Shown here: piece by piece, positions 8,548 to 17,299 of the stretch
Numbering within the stretch: position 1 is the stretch's first letter
How the letters are laid out: every line of letters starts with the position of its first letter
Translations under genes and position numbers: made by a program
Notes under the pieces: model-generated
What the model saw: only the letters and a program-made list of their open reading frames with translations
The model's database searches: none
Told to the model about the DNA's origin: nothing
Assembly: GCF_004364975.1 (NCBI RefSeq)
Contig: NZ_SOBW01000007.1
Location: 620,001 to 684,000 of the forward strand
DNA length: 64,000 nt
Source of the DNA: Gelidibacter sediminis
GTDB taxonomy: Bacteria > Bacteroidota > Bacteroidia > Flavobacteriales > Flavobacteriaceae
Direction of reading: 5' to 3'

Positions 8548-9858
8548 CTAAGCGTTCACTTTAATAATATAAGTGTTTTTTTTGCCCTTATTTAAAATGA
8601 TGTATTTTCCATTTATAAGATCTTCAGCAGACAATATATAATCTTCTTTAACCTTTTCTTTATTCACTGCAACTGAATTTTCTTTAAGTGCTCTACGAGC
8701 CTCCCCGTTGGAGTTCAGGAAATTGGTTTTGGCCGCCAACGCGGCAATCATATCGACACCCTCATCAAATTCTGCTTTTGAAATCTCCGCTAGGGGCACA
8801 CCTTCAAAAACTTCCAAAAACATGGCTTCATTTAAAGTTTTAATATCTTGCTTAAAACTGCTGCTAAACAAAATATTGGAGGCTCTTTCTGCATTTTCAT
8901 AGTCGTCTTTAGAGTGTACAAATGTAGTCACTTCTTCGGCTAATCGTTTTTGCAGTACACGCAAATGTGGTGCTTCTTTATGTTTAGCAATTAAGTTTTC
9001 GATAGTTTCTTTATCCAAAAAGGTAAAAATCTTAATGTATTTTTCGGCATCCTCATCACTAGTATTCAACCAAAATTGATAAAATTTATAGACAGAGGTC
9101 TTATCAGCATCTAACCAAATATTTCCACCTTCACTTTTTCCAAATTTAGAGCCATCAGCCTTTGTAATTAACGGACAGGTCATGGCATAGGCTTTTACCT
9201 CTTCGCCAACATTCATACGCCTTACCAATTCCGTTCCGGTGGTGATATTACCCCATTGGTCACTACCACCCATTTGCAAGACCACATTTGCGTGCTTGTG
9301 CAAATGGTAAAAGTCATAGCCTTGAATCAATTGGTAAGTAAATTCAGTAAAAGACATTCCTACACTACCTTCTTCACCAGAAAAGCGCTTTTTAACTGAA
9401 TCTTTAGACATCATATAGTTAACCGTTATACGCTTACCAACATCTCTGGCAAAATCTATAAAGGAGAAGTCCTTCATCCAATCATAGTTATTTACCAATA
9501 CTGGCGCATTTTTCTCTTTGGAATCAAAATTTAAGAATCGAGACAATACAGATTTTATACCTGCCACATTTTTTGCCAGTGCTTCTTCATCAAGCAAATT
9601 GCGCTCATCACTCTTACCTGAAGGGTCACCAATCATTCCTGTGGCACCACCAACCAACGCATAAGGCTTGTGTCCTGCCTTCTCCAAATGAACTAACAAA
9701 ATTATTGGCACTAAGCTTCCAATATGCAAGGAGTCAGAAGTAGGGTCAAAGCCAATATAGGCACTCGTCATTCCTTTATTAAGTTGGTCTTCGGTTCCGG
9801 GCATGATATCGTGAACCATTCCTCTCCAGCGTAAATCTTCTACAAATGCGTTTGTCAT
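8548..9858 (-). CDS. tyrS: Tyrosyl-tRNA synthetase
   Basis: This 436-residue class I synthetase charges tRNA-Tyr. The HIGH-type motif is SLHIGS in [15 protein letters not shown] (about residues 38-52), the tyrosine-site segment is [13 protein letters not shown], and the KMSKS equivalent is KFGKS in [14 protein letters not shown]-terminal S4-like RNA-binding domain ends the protein ([14 protein letters not shown], then [16 protein letters not shown]). Length is normal for the bacterial TyrRS type. A promoter box with TATCTTTG on the minus strand lies about 35 bp upstream. Confidence 0.97.
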   Translation of the reverse strand: MTNAFVEDLRWRGMVHDIMPGTEDQLNKGMTSAYIGFDPTSDSLHIGSLVPIILLVHLEKAGHKPYALVGGATGMIGDPSGKSDERNLLDEEALAKNVAGIKSVLSRFLNFDSKEKNAPVLVNNYDWMKDFSFIDFARDVGKRITVNYMMSKDSVKKRFSGEEGSVGMSFTEFTYQLIQGYDFYHLHKHANVVLQMGGSDQWGNITTGTELVRRMNVGEEVKAYAMTCPLITKADGSKFGKSEGGNIWLDADKTSVYKFYQFWLNTSDEDAEKYIKIFTFLDKETIENLIAKHKEAPHLRVLQKRLAEEVTTFVHSKDDYENAERASNILFSSSFKQDIKTLNEAMFLEVFEGVPLAEISKAEFDEGVDMIAALAAKTNFLNSNGEARRALKENSVAVNKEKVKEDYILSAEDLINGKYIILNKGKKNTYIIKVNA

Positions 9859-9890
9859 GTATTCTTTTTATTAATTTTTCAACTGTGCCG

Positions 9891-9898
9891 CAAAGATA
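9891..9898 (-). promoter_or_regulatory. -7 promoter box for tyrS
   Basis: The minus strand reads TATCTTTG, an exact TAnnTTTG match, ending 33 bp before the tyrS ATG. No clear -33 partner is visible. Confidence 0.5.
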
Positions 9899-9951
9899 AA
9901 CATCAGTGGAGAATTAGGAATTAATATCTAATAATTCTTTAATTTAGTCAC

Positions 9952-10980
9952 ATGATATTAGTTACAGGAGGTACAGGATTAGTCGGTTCACATTTACTTT
10001 TTAAAGTATTGCAAACCAACGATAAAGTAAAAGCAATCTACAGAAGGGAACAAAAGTTAGAATTGGTAAAAAAAGTCTTTTCATACTATACAAAAGACGT
10101 TGCTTCAATGTATAATAGAATTGAATGGCTAGAAGCGGACATAACAGATGTGCCAGCTTTAACAGAGGCCTTTAAAGATGTCGACTATGTTTACCACTGT
10201 GCCGCTTTTGTGAGTTTTGAACCTGACAAATACAAACAACTTCGTAAGATTAATATTGAGGGCACTGCAAATGTGGTAAATCTTTGCATATCCAACCAAA
10301 TTAAAAAATTATGCTATGTAAGCTCTATAGCTACCATTGGGCATCATCGAGATGCGCAACACGCCATAACAGAAGATACATTTTGGAATCAGGATGATGA
10401 TAACAGTATTTATGCCATCACAAAATACGGTGCCGAAACTGAGGTATGGCGGGGCACTCAAGAGGGTGTTGATGCGGTAATTGTAAATCCGGGAATAATT
10501 ATTGGACCTGGATTTTGGAATAGCGGTGGCAGCAGTAGCCTTATAAAAAAAGTATATCAGGGCATGCCTTATTATACCACTGGAGTAACGGCTTATGTTG
10601 ATGTAATTGATGTTGTTGAAGCAATGCTTCAGCTTATGCAAAGTGACATCAAAAATGAGCGTTTTATTGTCATTTCAGAAAATTTATCATTCAAAGACTT
10701 TTTACATCAAACTGCCACGGCTTTAAACGTAAAACCAGCATCAAAAAAAGCCTCTAATTTTATATTAGCTTTGGGTTGGCGATTGGATTGGTTGCGCCAT
10801 GTCATTACAGGCAAACGCAGACGGCTCTCTAAGCATATGACCAAAAGCGCTCGAAGCATTTCCAATTATGATGCTTCCAAATTAAAAAGCGCTTTAAATT
10901 TTCAGTTTAAACCAATGACAACCTCCATACAAGAAACCGCAAAACAGTATTTAGAAGATTTGAATAGGTCAAGTTACTGA
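9952..10980 (+). CDS. NAD(P)-dependent epimerase/dehydratase family (extended SDR)
   Basis: This 342-residue Rossmann protein starts MILVTGGTGLVGSHLL, giving the extended-SDR GxxGxxG motif at residues 6-12. It continues with DVDYVYHCAAFVSF (NAG-like loop), the catalytic serine strand LCYVSSIATIG and the YAITK active-site YxxxK (about residues 150-154). Such proteins act on nucleotide sugars, dihydroflavonol-like alcohols or sterols; the closest general pattern is the dihydroflavonol-reductase-like subgroup. The substrate is unknown. The 3' end overlaps the convergent DUF4296 gene by 7 bp. TAATTTAG, one base from a -7 box, ends 4 bp before the ATG. Confidence 0.88.
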   Translation: MILVTGGTGLVGSHLLFKVLQTNDKVKAIYRREQKLELVKKVFSYYTKDVASMYNRIEWLEADITDVPALTEAFKDVDYVYHCAAFVSFEPDKYKQLRKINIEGTANVVNLCISNQIKKLCYVSSIATIGHHRDAQHAITEDTFWNQDDDNSIYAITKYGAETEVWRGTQEGVDAVIVNPGIIIGPGFWNSGGSSSLIKKVYQGMPYYTTGVTAYVDVIDVVEAMLQLMQSDIKNERFIVISENLSFKDFLHQTATALNVKPASKKASNFILALGWRLDWLRHVITGKRRRLSKHMTKSARSISNYDASKLKSALNFQFKPMTTSIQETAKQYLEDLNRSSY

Positions 10981-11405
10981 GGAAAAGATCGCTCCTGCTC
11001 GTTGAGGGTATCCTTTTTTCTTCTGTTGGCGGCATTTATAGAGTCTTGCTTATTCAACTCTTTATAGTTGAGCTCTTCATAGTGATCTTTATTTTTCTCA
11101 AGTCTTTTTTTCACACGAGCTAAAATTGCGGTGTATGTCTCAGGATCATATGCATAGTAAGTATTGCTTTGTGCAAATTGCAAGCTGTCTATAGCATACT
11201 TATCGTACAAATATTCTAAAGGCACAACCCCATTAGTCTCTAAAATTTTTCTATTGACTCCTTTAGCGGCGTTTAAAATGTACAAATCATACATGATTTC
11301 TGACATTTTTTCCTTGTCAATTAAATTTTTAGGTTTTTTGGGTTTATCAATCCCATTACAGCCCACAACCATAAGCACAATTAATATGTACAAAATGCGT
11401 TTCAT
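10974..11405 (-). CDS. DUF4296 lipoprotein
   Basis: This 143-residue protein has a lipoprotein signal (MKRILYILIVLMVVGC, lipobox VVGC, C16 acylated). A DUF4296 region follows: LIDKEKMSEIMYDLYILNAAKG and a later region predicting helices rich in K and E. The function of DUF4296 is unknown; it is restricted to Bacteroidota. Its ATG overlaps the dihydroorotase stop by 4 bp (ATGA), a pairing I recall from other Flavobacteriaceae. It probably sits in the inner or outer membrane facing the periplasm. Confidence 0.85.
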   Translation of the reverse strand: MKRILYILIVLMVVGCNGIDKPKKPKNLIDKEKMSEIMYDLYILNAAKGVNRKILETNGVVPLEYLYDKYAIDSLQFAQSNTYYAYDPETYTAILARVKKRLEKNKDHYEELNYKELNKQDSINAANRRKKDTLNEQERSFPQ

Positions 11406-12748
11406 CTGTCAAAGGTTAAACGTTTCCCAGCCTTAACGCCCATAAACTTAAAGTTTTTATAAACTAAAGCGCCGTTAACAAACGTATGGGTAATTCTCGA
11501 TTTAAACAGCGTATTTTCAAACGGAGACCACCCACATTTATATAGAATGTTATCTTTATTAACGGTCCAAGGACTATTGATATCTACAATGGCCAAGTCA
11601 GCATAATATCCTGGCTTTACATAACCACGTTTTTCAACCTGAAATAAAATAGCGGGATTATGACACATCTTCTCCGCAATTTTCTCTAAGCTTATCTTAC
11701 CATTGTGATAGGCTTCAATCATCGCTACCAATGCGTGTTGAACCAGTGGTCCACCTGATGGTGCTTTCGTATATACATTTTTCTTCTCTTCCAAAGTATG
11801 TGGTGCATGGTCTGTTGCAACAACATCAATGCGACCATCCAACAAAGCTCTCCACAACTCCTCACGATCATTAACCGTTTTAACTGCCGGATTCCATTTT
11901 ATTAGACTTCCTTTTTTCTTGTAGTCTTCATCACTGAACCACAGATGGTGTATACACACTTCTGCAGTGATTTTTTTATCCTTTAAGGGAATTTTATTGG
12001 TAAAGAGATGCGTTTCTTTTGCGGTTGATAGATGAAATATATGTAGACGAGCTCCAGTTTTCTTAGCTAATTCAATCGCTTTAGATGATGATATATAACA
12101 AGCCTCAGCACTTCTAATATCAGGATGACATTCCATTGGAATATCCTCACCATATTTTTCTAGATGTGCTTCAAGATTCCTTTGAATAGTGGCCTCATCT
12201 TCACAATGTACAGAAATTAGCAAATCTGTACTTTTAAATATGTTCTCTAAAACTTCAGTATTGTCTACTAACATGTCTCCGGTAGATGATCCTAAGAACA
12301 ATTTTAGACCAGCAACGTTTTTAGAATCAACCTTTAAAACTTCATCTAAGTTGGTATTGGTACCGCCAAACATAAAAGAATAATTGGCGTAGGATGAATT
12401 GGCTGCAATTTCAAACTTTTCGTCTAATTTTTCAATTGTGGTAGTTTGTGGCACCGTATTAGGCATTTCAATAAAAGATGTGATTCCGCCCGCCACCGCT
12501 GCTCTAGATTCAGTTTCAATAGTTGCCTTATGGGTTAGCCCTGGTTCCCTAAAATGCACCTGATCATCTATTACACCAGGAAATACGTAGTTGCCTTCAA
12601 CATCTATGACTACAACATCAGCTGATTTTGCACTAATGGAAGTGTCGATATCCTTTATAAATTCGCCTTCAATTAGAATATCACCTTCAAAAATGTGCCC
12701 CTCATTAACAATTTTAGCATTTTTTATAAGTACTGTTTTTGCTTTCAT
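11402..12748 (-). CDS. pyrC: Dihydroorotase (cyclic amidohydrolase family)
   Basis: The start is set at ATG 12748, giving 448 residues, because the longer frame adds 11 residues with no family match. It has the amidohydrolase barrel: DDQVHFREPGLTHK near the N-terminus, GLKLFLGSSTG with the probable carboxylated lysine, SVHCEDE, RLHIFHLSTAKE and VATDHAPHT. The enzyme cyclises carbamoyl-aspartate to dihydroorotate in pyrimidine synthesis. The usual first metal pair HxH reads QxH here, so one ligand is replaced. It is followed by the DUF4296 gene and preceded on the same strand by the GT2 gene. An allantoinase or hydantoinase cannot be fully excluded. Confidence 0.85.
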   Translation of the reverse strand: MKAKTVLIKNAKIVNEGHIFEGDILIEGEFIKDIDTSISAKSADVVVIDVEGNYVFPGVIDDQVHFREPGLTHKATIETESRAAVAGGITSFIEMPNTVPQTTTIEKLDEKFEIAANSSYANYSFMFGGTNTNLDEVLKVDSKNVAGLKLFLGSSTGDMLVDNTEVLENIFKSTDLLISVHCEDEATIQRNLEAHLEKYGEDIPMECHPDIRSAEACYISSSKAIELAKKTGARLHIFHLSTAKETHLFTNKIPLKDKKITAEVCIHHLWFSDEDYKKKGSLIKWNPAVKTVNDREELWRALLDGRIDVVATDHAPHTLEEKKNVYTKAPSGGPLVQHALVAMIEAYHNGKISLEKIAEKMCHNPAILFQVEKRGYVKPGYYADLAIVDINSPWTVNKDNILYKCGWSPFENTLFKSRITHTFVNGALVYKNFKFMGVKAGKRLTFDR

Positions 12749-12839
12749 GTGTATATTTCTATTGTTTTTTAACGGACACATGCTGTTCGCAATTAATCTT
12801 TACCTTGGGTGGTGAATTTTTTAGCATGCTCGTTTCATA

Positions 12840-13562
12840 TTACTTGCCAAAAAGGCTTTTAAATTTCATATTTATAACTCCAAAAATCGCCTCGGAAATA
12901 ATTCCGCCACTCATTTTTGACTTTCCTTTTGCACGATCCGTAAAAATCACAGGGACCTCTACAATGTTAAACCCTTTTAAATGTGCCTTAAATTTCATTT
13001 CAATTTGAAAGGCATAACCCACAAATTTGATGGCATCTAAATTAATCGTCTGCAATACCTTCCTTCTATAACAAACAAAGCCTGCCGTTGTATCCTGAAT
13101 GTCCATTTGTGTGATAAATCGAACATATTTAGAGGCAAAATAAGAAAGTAAAATTCGATTCATTGGCCAATTGACCACATTAACTCCAGTGATGTATCGA
13201 GAGCCTATGGCTACGTCAGCACCTTCTACCGCACAGGCATTATAGAGTTTTACCAAGTCATCTGGGTTATGCGAAAAATCGGCATCCATTTCAAAAATAT
13301 AATCATACTCTCTGGCAAGGCACCATTTAAAACCATCTATGTATGCAGTACCTAGACCCGTTTTATGCTTTCGCTTGAGCAAAAACAAACGATCCGGAAA
13401 CTCCGCTTGCAAGGCCTCTACTTTATTAGCAGTCAAATCAGGTGAATTGTCATCTACAACAAGAACATTAAATGCTTTCTCTTGCGCAAAAACTGCAATG
13501 ATAATGGCTTCAATGTTTTCAATTTCATTATATGTTGGAATGATGACAATAGCGTCTTTCAT
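12840..13562 (-). CDS. Polyprenol-phosphate mannosyltransferase-like GT2 enzyme
   Basis: This 240-residue GT-A glycosyltransferase starts IVIIPTYNEIENIEAII, has the VVDDNSPDLTA nucleotide motif, and the metal-binding MDADFSHNP (DxD) near residue 95. TTAGFVCYRRKVL and YAFQIEMKFK match the dolichol-phosphate mannose synthase (Dpm1) group, which transfers a sugar from GDP-mannose or a similar donor to a polyprenyl phosphate. There is no C-terminal membrane domain, as in the soluble Dpm1 type. A -7 box lies 17 bp upstream. Sugar specificity is not shown by the sequence. Confidence 0.88.
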   Translation of the reverse strand: MKDAIVIIPTYNEIENIEAIIIAVFAQEKAFNVLVVDDNSPDLTANKVEALQAEFPDRLFLLKRKHKTGLGTAYIDGFKWCLAREYDYIFEMDADFSHNPDDLVKLYNACAVEGADVAIGSRYITGVNVVNWPMNRILLSYFASKYVRFITQMDIQDTTAGFVCYRRKVLQTINLDAIKFVGYAFQIEMKFKAHLKGFNIVEVPVIFTDRAKGKSKMSGGIISEAIFGVINMKFKSLFGK

Positions 13563-13578
13563 CAGGAAAAAATTTTAG

Positions 13579-13586
13579 CAAAAGTA
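13579..13586 (-). promoter_or_regulatory. -7 promoter box for GT2 gene
   Basis: The minus strand reads TACTTTTG, an exact TAnnTTTG match, 16 bp before the ATG. Confidence 0.45.
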
Positions 13587-13650
13587 AGTTTTTTTAAAAG
13601 ATTAATTTTATTGAAATGAACAGATAAAATATTCTTTATAATTTAGCGCT

Positions 13651-14304
13651 ATGCTAAGAGACGTCATATCTTACGAATGGTTTACCATTTTTATGGTTTT
13701 GGGCCTGATTTTCATTACAATTGCCAAGGTAACTTATACCAATAGGTTTATAGATTTTCTTGGGGTACTGGGAAAATCAAAATATCTGAAAATTTACACT
13801 AAAGATCAAAAATTCGTTGATGTTTTTGACGCACTGTTATTTTTAAATCTTACCATATCAATTTCCATTTTTGGTTATCTTTCCTACCTCAGCCTAGAAA
13901 CTACGAAAACCTTTGAGTTAATAGTGTTTTTGAAGCTTATTTTCGGAATTGGCACCCTATCTGTTATCAAAATATTAGTAGAGCGACTTATTGGTAGTGT
14001 GTTTGAAATTGATAATTTAATTGATGCTTATCTCTTTCAAAAAATCAGCTACAAAAATTTTATAGGCTTTATACTTTTACCTATTAACGCCCTGTTATTG
14101 TACACTTTACAACCCAACAAATTAATTATCATATCTGTAATTGTATTAGTAATCATTATCAATGTGATAGGTTTTATAAGCTCACTTAAAAAACATCAAA
14201 AGACAGTGATTAACAACATATTCTATTTTATTTTGTATCTTTGCACACTTGAAATTGGGCCTTATCTGATTTTGTATAAAATAATTGTAGAATATAAAGC
14301 TTAA
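13651..14304 (+). CDS. DUF4271 integral membrane protein
   Basis: This 217-residue hydrophobic protein has about five or six membrane helices (for example WFTIFMVLGLIFITIA, ALLFLNLTISISIFGYL and IIISVIVLVIIINVIGF). It matches the Bacteroidota-specific DUF4271 family by its pattern of a short N-terminal helix, a KSKYLKIYTKDQKF loop and a central FLKLIFGIG segment. Function is unknown. It lies 15 bp upstream of hemD on the same strand and is very likely co-transcribed with it. Confidence 0.78.
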   Translation: MLRDVISYEWFTIFMVLGLIFITIAKVTYTNRFIDFLGVLGKSKYLKIYTKDQKFVDVFDALLFLNLTISISIFGYLSYLSLETTKTFELIVFLKLIFGIGTLSVIKILVERLIGSVFEIDNLIDAYLFQKISYKNFIGFILLPINALLLYTLQPNKLIIISVIVLVIIINVIGFISSLKKHQKTVINNIFYFILYLCTLEIGPYLILYKIIVEYKA

Positions 14305-14319
14305 AACTAACCCAAGCCT

Positions 14320-15069
14320 ATGAAAGTGAAAACAATTTTAGTGTCTCAACCTGAACCTAAAATCGAAAATTCGCCTTACTTTGATCTCCAAGAAAAGCAA
14401 AAAGTAAAGATTGACTTCCGCCCATTTATTCATGTAGAAGGTGTTGCTGCAAAAGACGTCAGACACCAAAAAGTTGATCTGACACAATATACTGCTATTA
14501 TCTTAACCAGCAGAAATTCTGTGGACCATTTTTTTAGAGTGGCTGATGAAATGCGTTTTAAGGTTCCAGACACCCTAAAGTATTTTTGTCAGAGTGAAGC
14601 CGTAGCGTTCTATCTTCAAAAATATGTGGTCTATAGAAAACGAAAAATTTATGTTGGCAAACGTAATTTTGAAGACTTGTCTCCTTTGATTAAGAAATAT
14701 AAGGACGAAAGCTTTTTATTACCAACCACTGATAAATTAAAGGATGAAGTTCCTGCAATCCTTAATGCTTTGAACATTAAGTGGAAAGAAGGCATATTTT
14801 ACAGGACCGTAATCAGCGATTTGTCTGATTTGGCAGACGTGTATTATGATATTTTGGTTTTCTTTAGTCCTTCAGGAATTGAATCTTTATTCCATAATTT
14901 CCCAGATTTTAAGCAAAACGATACTCGTATTGCAGTTTTTGGGAATACTACAGCCAAAGCTGTTGAAGAGCATGGGTTGCGCGTGGATATTTTAGCGCCT
15001 ACACCAGAAACACCATCAATGACAATGGCGTTGGAAAAATATATTGAAAAAGCAAATAAAGGAAAATAA
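14320..15069 (+). CDS. hemD: Uroporphyrinogen-III synthase
   Basis: This 249-residue protein has the two-domain HemD fold. It opens with KTILVSQPEPKIENSPYF, continues with YTAIILTSRNSVDHFF, and ends with VFFSPSGIESLF and IAVFGNTTAKAVEEHGLR. These S/T-S/R-x-S and GxxTA segments are the usual low-identity HemD landmarks. The enzyme closes hydroxymethylbilane to uroporphyrinogen III in tetrapyrrole synthesis. It follows DUF4271 by 15 bp and is followed by a strong terminator. Confidence 0.88.
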   Translation: MKVKTILVSQPEPKIENSPYFDLQEKQKVKIDFRPFIHVEGVAAKDVRHQKVDLTQYTAIILTSRNSVDHFFRVADEMRFKVPDTLKYFCQSEAVAFYLQKYVVYRKRKIYVGKRNFEDLSPLIKKYKDESFLLPTTDKLKDEVPAILNALNIKWKEGIFYRTVISDLSDLADVYYDILVFFSPSGIESLFHNFPDFKQNDTRIAVFGNTTAKAVEEHGLRVDILAPTPETPSMTMALEKYIEKANKGK

Positions 15070-15085
15070 GCTTCCTTTATAATCA

Positions 15086-15125
15086 TAAAAAAGGCGATTC
15101 AAATAAATGAATCGCCTTTTTATAT
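15086..15125. terminator. Bidirectional terminator between hemD and pckA
   Basis: The stem AAAAGGCGATTCA / TGAATCGCCTTTT with a 6-nt loop has T-runs on both strands. It lies between the convergent hemD and pckA genes. Confidence 0.9.
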
Positions 15126-15141
15126 TTAGAGACAAGGTTGC

Positions 15142-16758
15142 TTAAAACGCATAGCGTTGCGGACCACCTCTTCTGATTTCCTCACTTGCAAAACTTTCAA
15201 ATTTCTTAAAGTTTTCCCTGAAGGCATTTGTCAACTTAAATGCCGTCTTATAATATGCCTCATCATCATTCCATGTGGTTCTCGGACTCAACACCTCACT
15301 AGGCACACCTGGGCATGATCTTGGTTGAGCCACCCCAAATACAGAATGGATATGGTAATCTTCGTACGTATAGTCCTTTAAATCGCCATTCAATACTGCA
15401 TTTATCATGGCTCTTGTATACTTCAGTTTCATTCGTGTTCCAACACCGTAAGGTCCACCGGTCCACCCCGTATTTACCAACCATACGTTAACACCAGTTT
15501 CTTGAATTTTATCACTTAGCATTTCTGCATATTTTGCAGGATGAAGCGGCATAAATGGAGCGCCAAAACACGCTGAAAAGTTTGGAACAGGTTCAACCAC
15601 ACCAGCTTCAGTACCAGCAACCTTTGCCGTATAGCCGGAAATAAAATGATATGCTGCCTGACTTGGAGTCAATTTAGAAATTGGAGGCAAGACGCCAAAA
15701 GCATCTGCCGTTAAAAAGAAAATGTTCTTAGGATTTTTTCCAATTGATGGCACCACCGTGTTATCTATATGGTCTAACGGATAACTTACACGGGTATTTT
15801 GAGTAATAGATACGTCTTCAAAATCAACCCTACCGTTAGCATCTAAAATGACATTTTCTAAAATAGCACCTCTCTTGATGGCATTAAAGATATCTGGCTC
15901 ATTTTCTTCACAAAGGTTAATCACTTTTGCATAGCAACCACCTTCAAAATTGAATACGGTATTTTCTTTGGTCCAACCGTGCTCATCATCACCAATTAAA
16001 CGTCTGCTAGGATCGGCGGACAAGGTCGTTTTTCCTGTACCTGATAAACCGAAGAAAATTGCAGTATCATCATTTTTACCAACATTTGCACTGCAATGCA
16101 TTGGCAACGTATTTTTAAATACTGGCAAAATAAAGTTAAGAGCTGAGAAAATGCCTTTTTTAATTTCTCCTGTGTAACCAGTGCCTCCAATTAACGCAAT
16201 TTTTCTTGTAAAATCTAAGATAGCAAAGTTATGCTGGCGCGTTTTATCCACCTTCGGATCTGCCATAAATCCAGGAGCATTTACAATAGTCCACTCAGGA
16301 ATAAAATTTTCCAATTCCTTTTCTGATGGACGCAAAAACATGTTGTAAGCAAATTGATTACTCCAAGCATACTCATTAATAACTCTGATATTTAATTTGT
16401 AATTTTCATCAGCGCAAGCATAGCTATCCCTTACAAAGATTTCTTTTCCTGACAGGTAATCGGTTACTTTATCATATAATTTTTGAAAATCATCTGGATC
16501 AAATGCAATATTGACATTTCCCCACCATACACGATCCTTAGTGATCTCATCCTTAACAATAAACCTATCTTGTGGAGACCGTCCTGTAAATTCTCCTGTG
16601 TTGATTGCCAGAGCTCCAGAAGATGCTTCAACGCCTTGCCCTTTGGCAATTGCAATGTCATGAAGTCTATCAGGGTGTAATTGGTAATGTACTTCGGCAT
16701 TTTTAATACCGTAATCATCTAACGAAATCGATTTCGTAGTTTGGGTGTTATTGGCCAT
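15142..16758 (-). CDS. pckA: Phosphoenolpyruvate carboxykinase (ATP)
   Basis: This 538-residue enzyme matches ATP-type PEPCK in length and motifs: TGRSPQDRFIV (substrate arginine) near residue 54, CSANVGKNDDTAIFFG, the kinase-1a P-loop GLSGTGKTTLSADPSR, metal-binding GDDEHGW, and GWTGGPYGVG. It converts oxaloacetate plus ATP to phosphoenolpyruvate, the entry step of gluconeogenesis. It is a single-gene unit with a -7 promoter box 25 bp upstream and a bidirectional terminator downstream. Confidence 0.97.
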   Translation of the reverse strand: MANNTQTTKSISLDDYGIKNAEVHYQLHPDRLHDIAIAKGQGVEASSGALAINTGEFTGRSPQDRFIVKDEITKDRVWWGNVNIAFDPDDFQKLYDKVTDYLSGKEIFVRDSYACADENYKLNIRVINEYAWSNQFAYNMFLRPSEKELENFIPEWTIVNAPGFMADPKVDKTRQHNFAILDFTRKIALIGGTGYTGEIKKGIFSALNFILPVFKNTLPMHCSANVGKNDDTAIFFGLSGTGKTTLSADPSRRLIGDDEHGWTKENTVFNFEGGCYAKVINLCEENEPDIFNAIKRGAILENVILDANGRVDFEDVSITQNTRVSYPLDHIDNTVVPSIGKNPKNIFFLTADAFGVLPPISKLTPSQAAYHFISGYTAKVAGTEAGVVEPVPNFSACFGAPFMPLHPAKYAEMLSDKIQETGVNVWLVNTGWTGGPYGVGTRMKLKYTRAMINAVLNGDLKDYTYEDYHIHSVFGVAQPRSCPGVPSEVLSPRTTWNDDEAYYKTAFKLTNAFRENFKKFESFASEEIRRGGPQRYAF

Positions 16759-16783
16759 AATAATATTGTGTTGTTTGTGGCTA

Positions 16784-16791
16784 CAAAATTA
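16784..16791 (-). promoter_or_regulatory. -7 promoter box for pckA
   Basis: The minus strand reads TAATTTTG, an exact TAnnTTTG match, 25 bp before the pckA ATG. Confidence 0.45.
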
Positions 16792-16819
16792 GCAATTATT
16801 TTAAAGTATGCACTTCTTT

Positions 16820-17215
16820 TTAGGATTTATAACGATTCTCTTTTAAAATGCCAATCAGCACTAATATCCAAGCACAAATCAATAAAAGCCCTCCTATTGG
16901 TGTGATAAAGCCTATACTTTTAAAATTGATAGCGGTAATTTCCATAGTAGCCAATCCATAGATAGACCCAGAGAAAAAGAGTATCCCAATCACTACTAGA
17001 TAATAGATAACCTTTTTTATTTTTTCCTGAATTATTCCGGTTGTTCCTAAAAACAATAAAAATAATGCATGGTACATCTGGTAGCGAACGCCAGTTTCAA
17101 ATGTTTGTTGCGCCTCTAAAGATATCAATTGTTTTAGACCATGTGCCCCAAATGCCCCTAATCCAATTGTGATGATTCCTAAAACCGCAGCTGTGATTAA
17201 AATTGTTCTATTCAT
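16820..17215 (-). CDS. DUF423 membrane protein
   Basis: The start is set at ATG 17215, giving 131 residues with the usual DUF423 beginning RTILITAAVLGIITIGLGAFGAHGL. The protein has four membrane helices and the family segments QTFETGVRYQMYHALFL and FSGSIYGLA, with a PIGGLLLICAWILV end. DUF423 (YwdK-like) proteins are small inner-membrane proteins of unknown function. It is a monocistronic gene in the divergent gap opposite the saccharopine dehydrogenase gene. Confidence 0.9.
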   Translation of the reverse strand: MNRTILITAAVLGIITIGLGAFGAHGLKQLISLEAQQTFETGVRYQMYHALFLLFLGTTGIIQEKIKKVIYYLVVIGILFFSGSIYGLATMEITAINFKSIGFITPIGGLLLICAWILVLIGILKENRYKS

Positions 17216-17299
17216 ATTATTATTGTATGCCTTCAATAACCAAATGTTATTTAGTAAATTCGTGGTAATTAATTACAAAACTACTCAAGAAATCCCATT

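Noticed and set aside
12840-13562. Glycosylation cluster
   Set aside because: The GT2 gene and the 3.9-kb glycosyltransferase are far apart and have housekeeping neighbours, so I do not call a polysaccharide locus.
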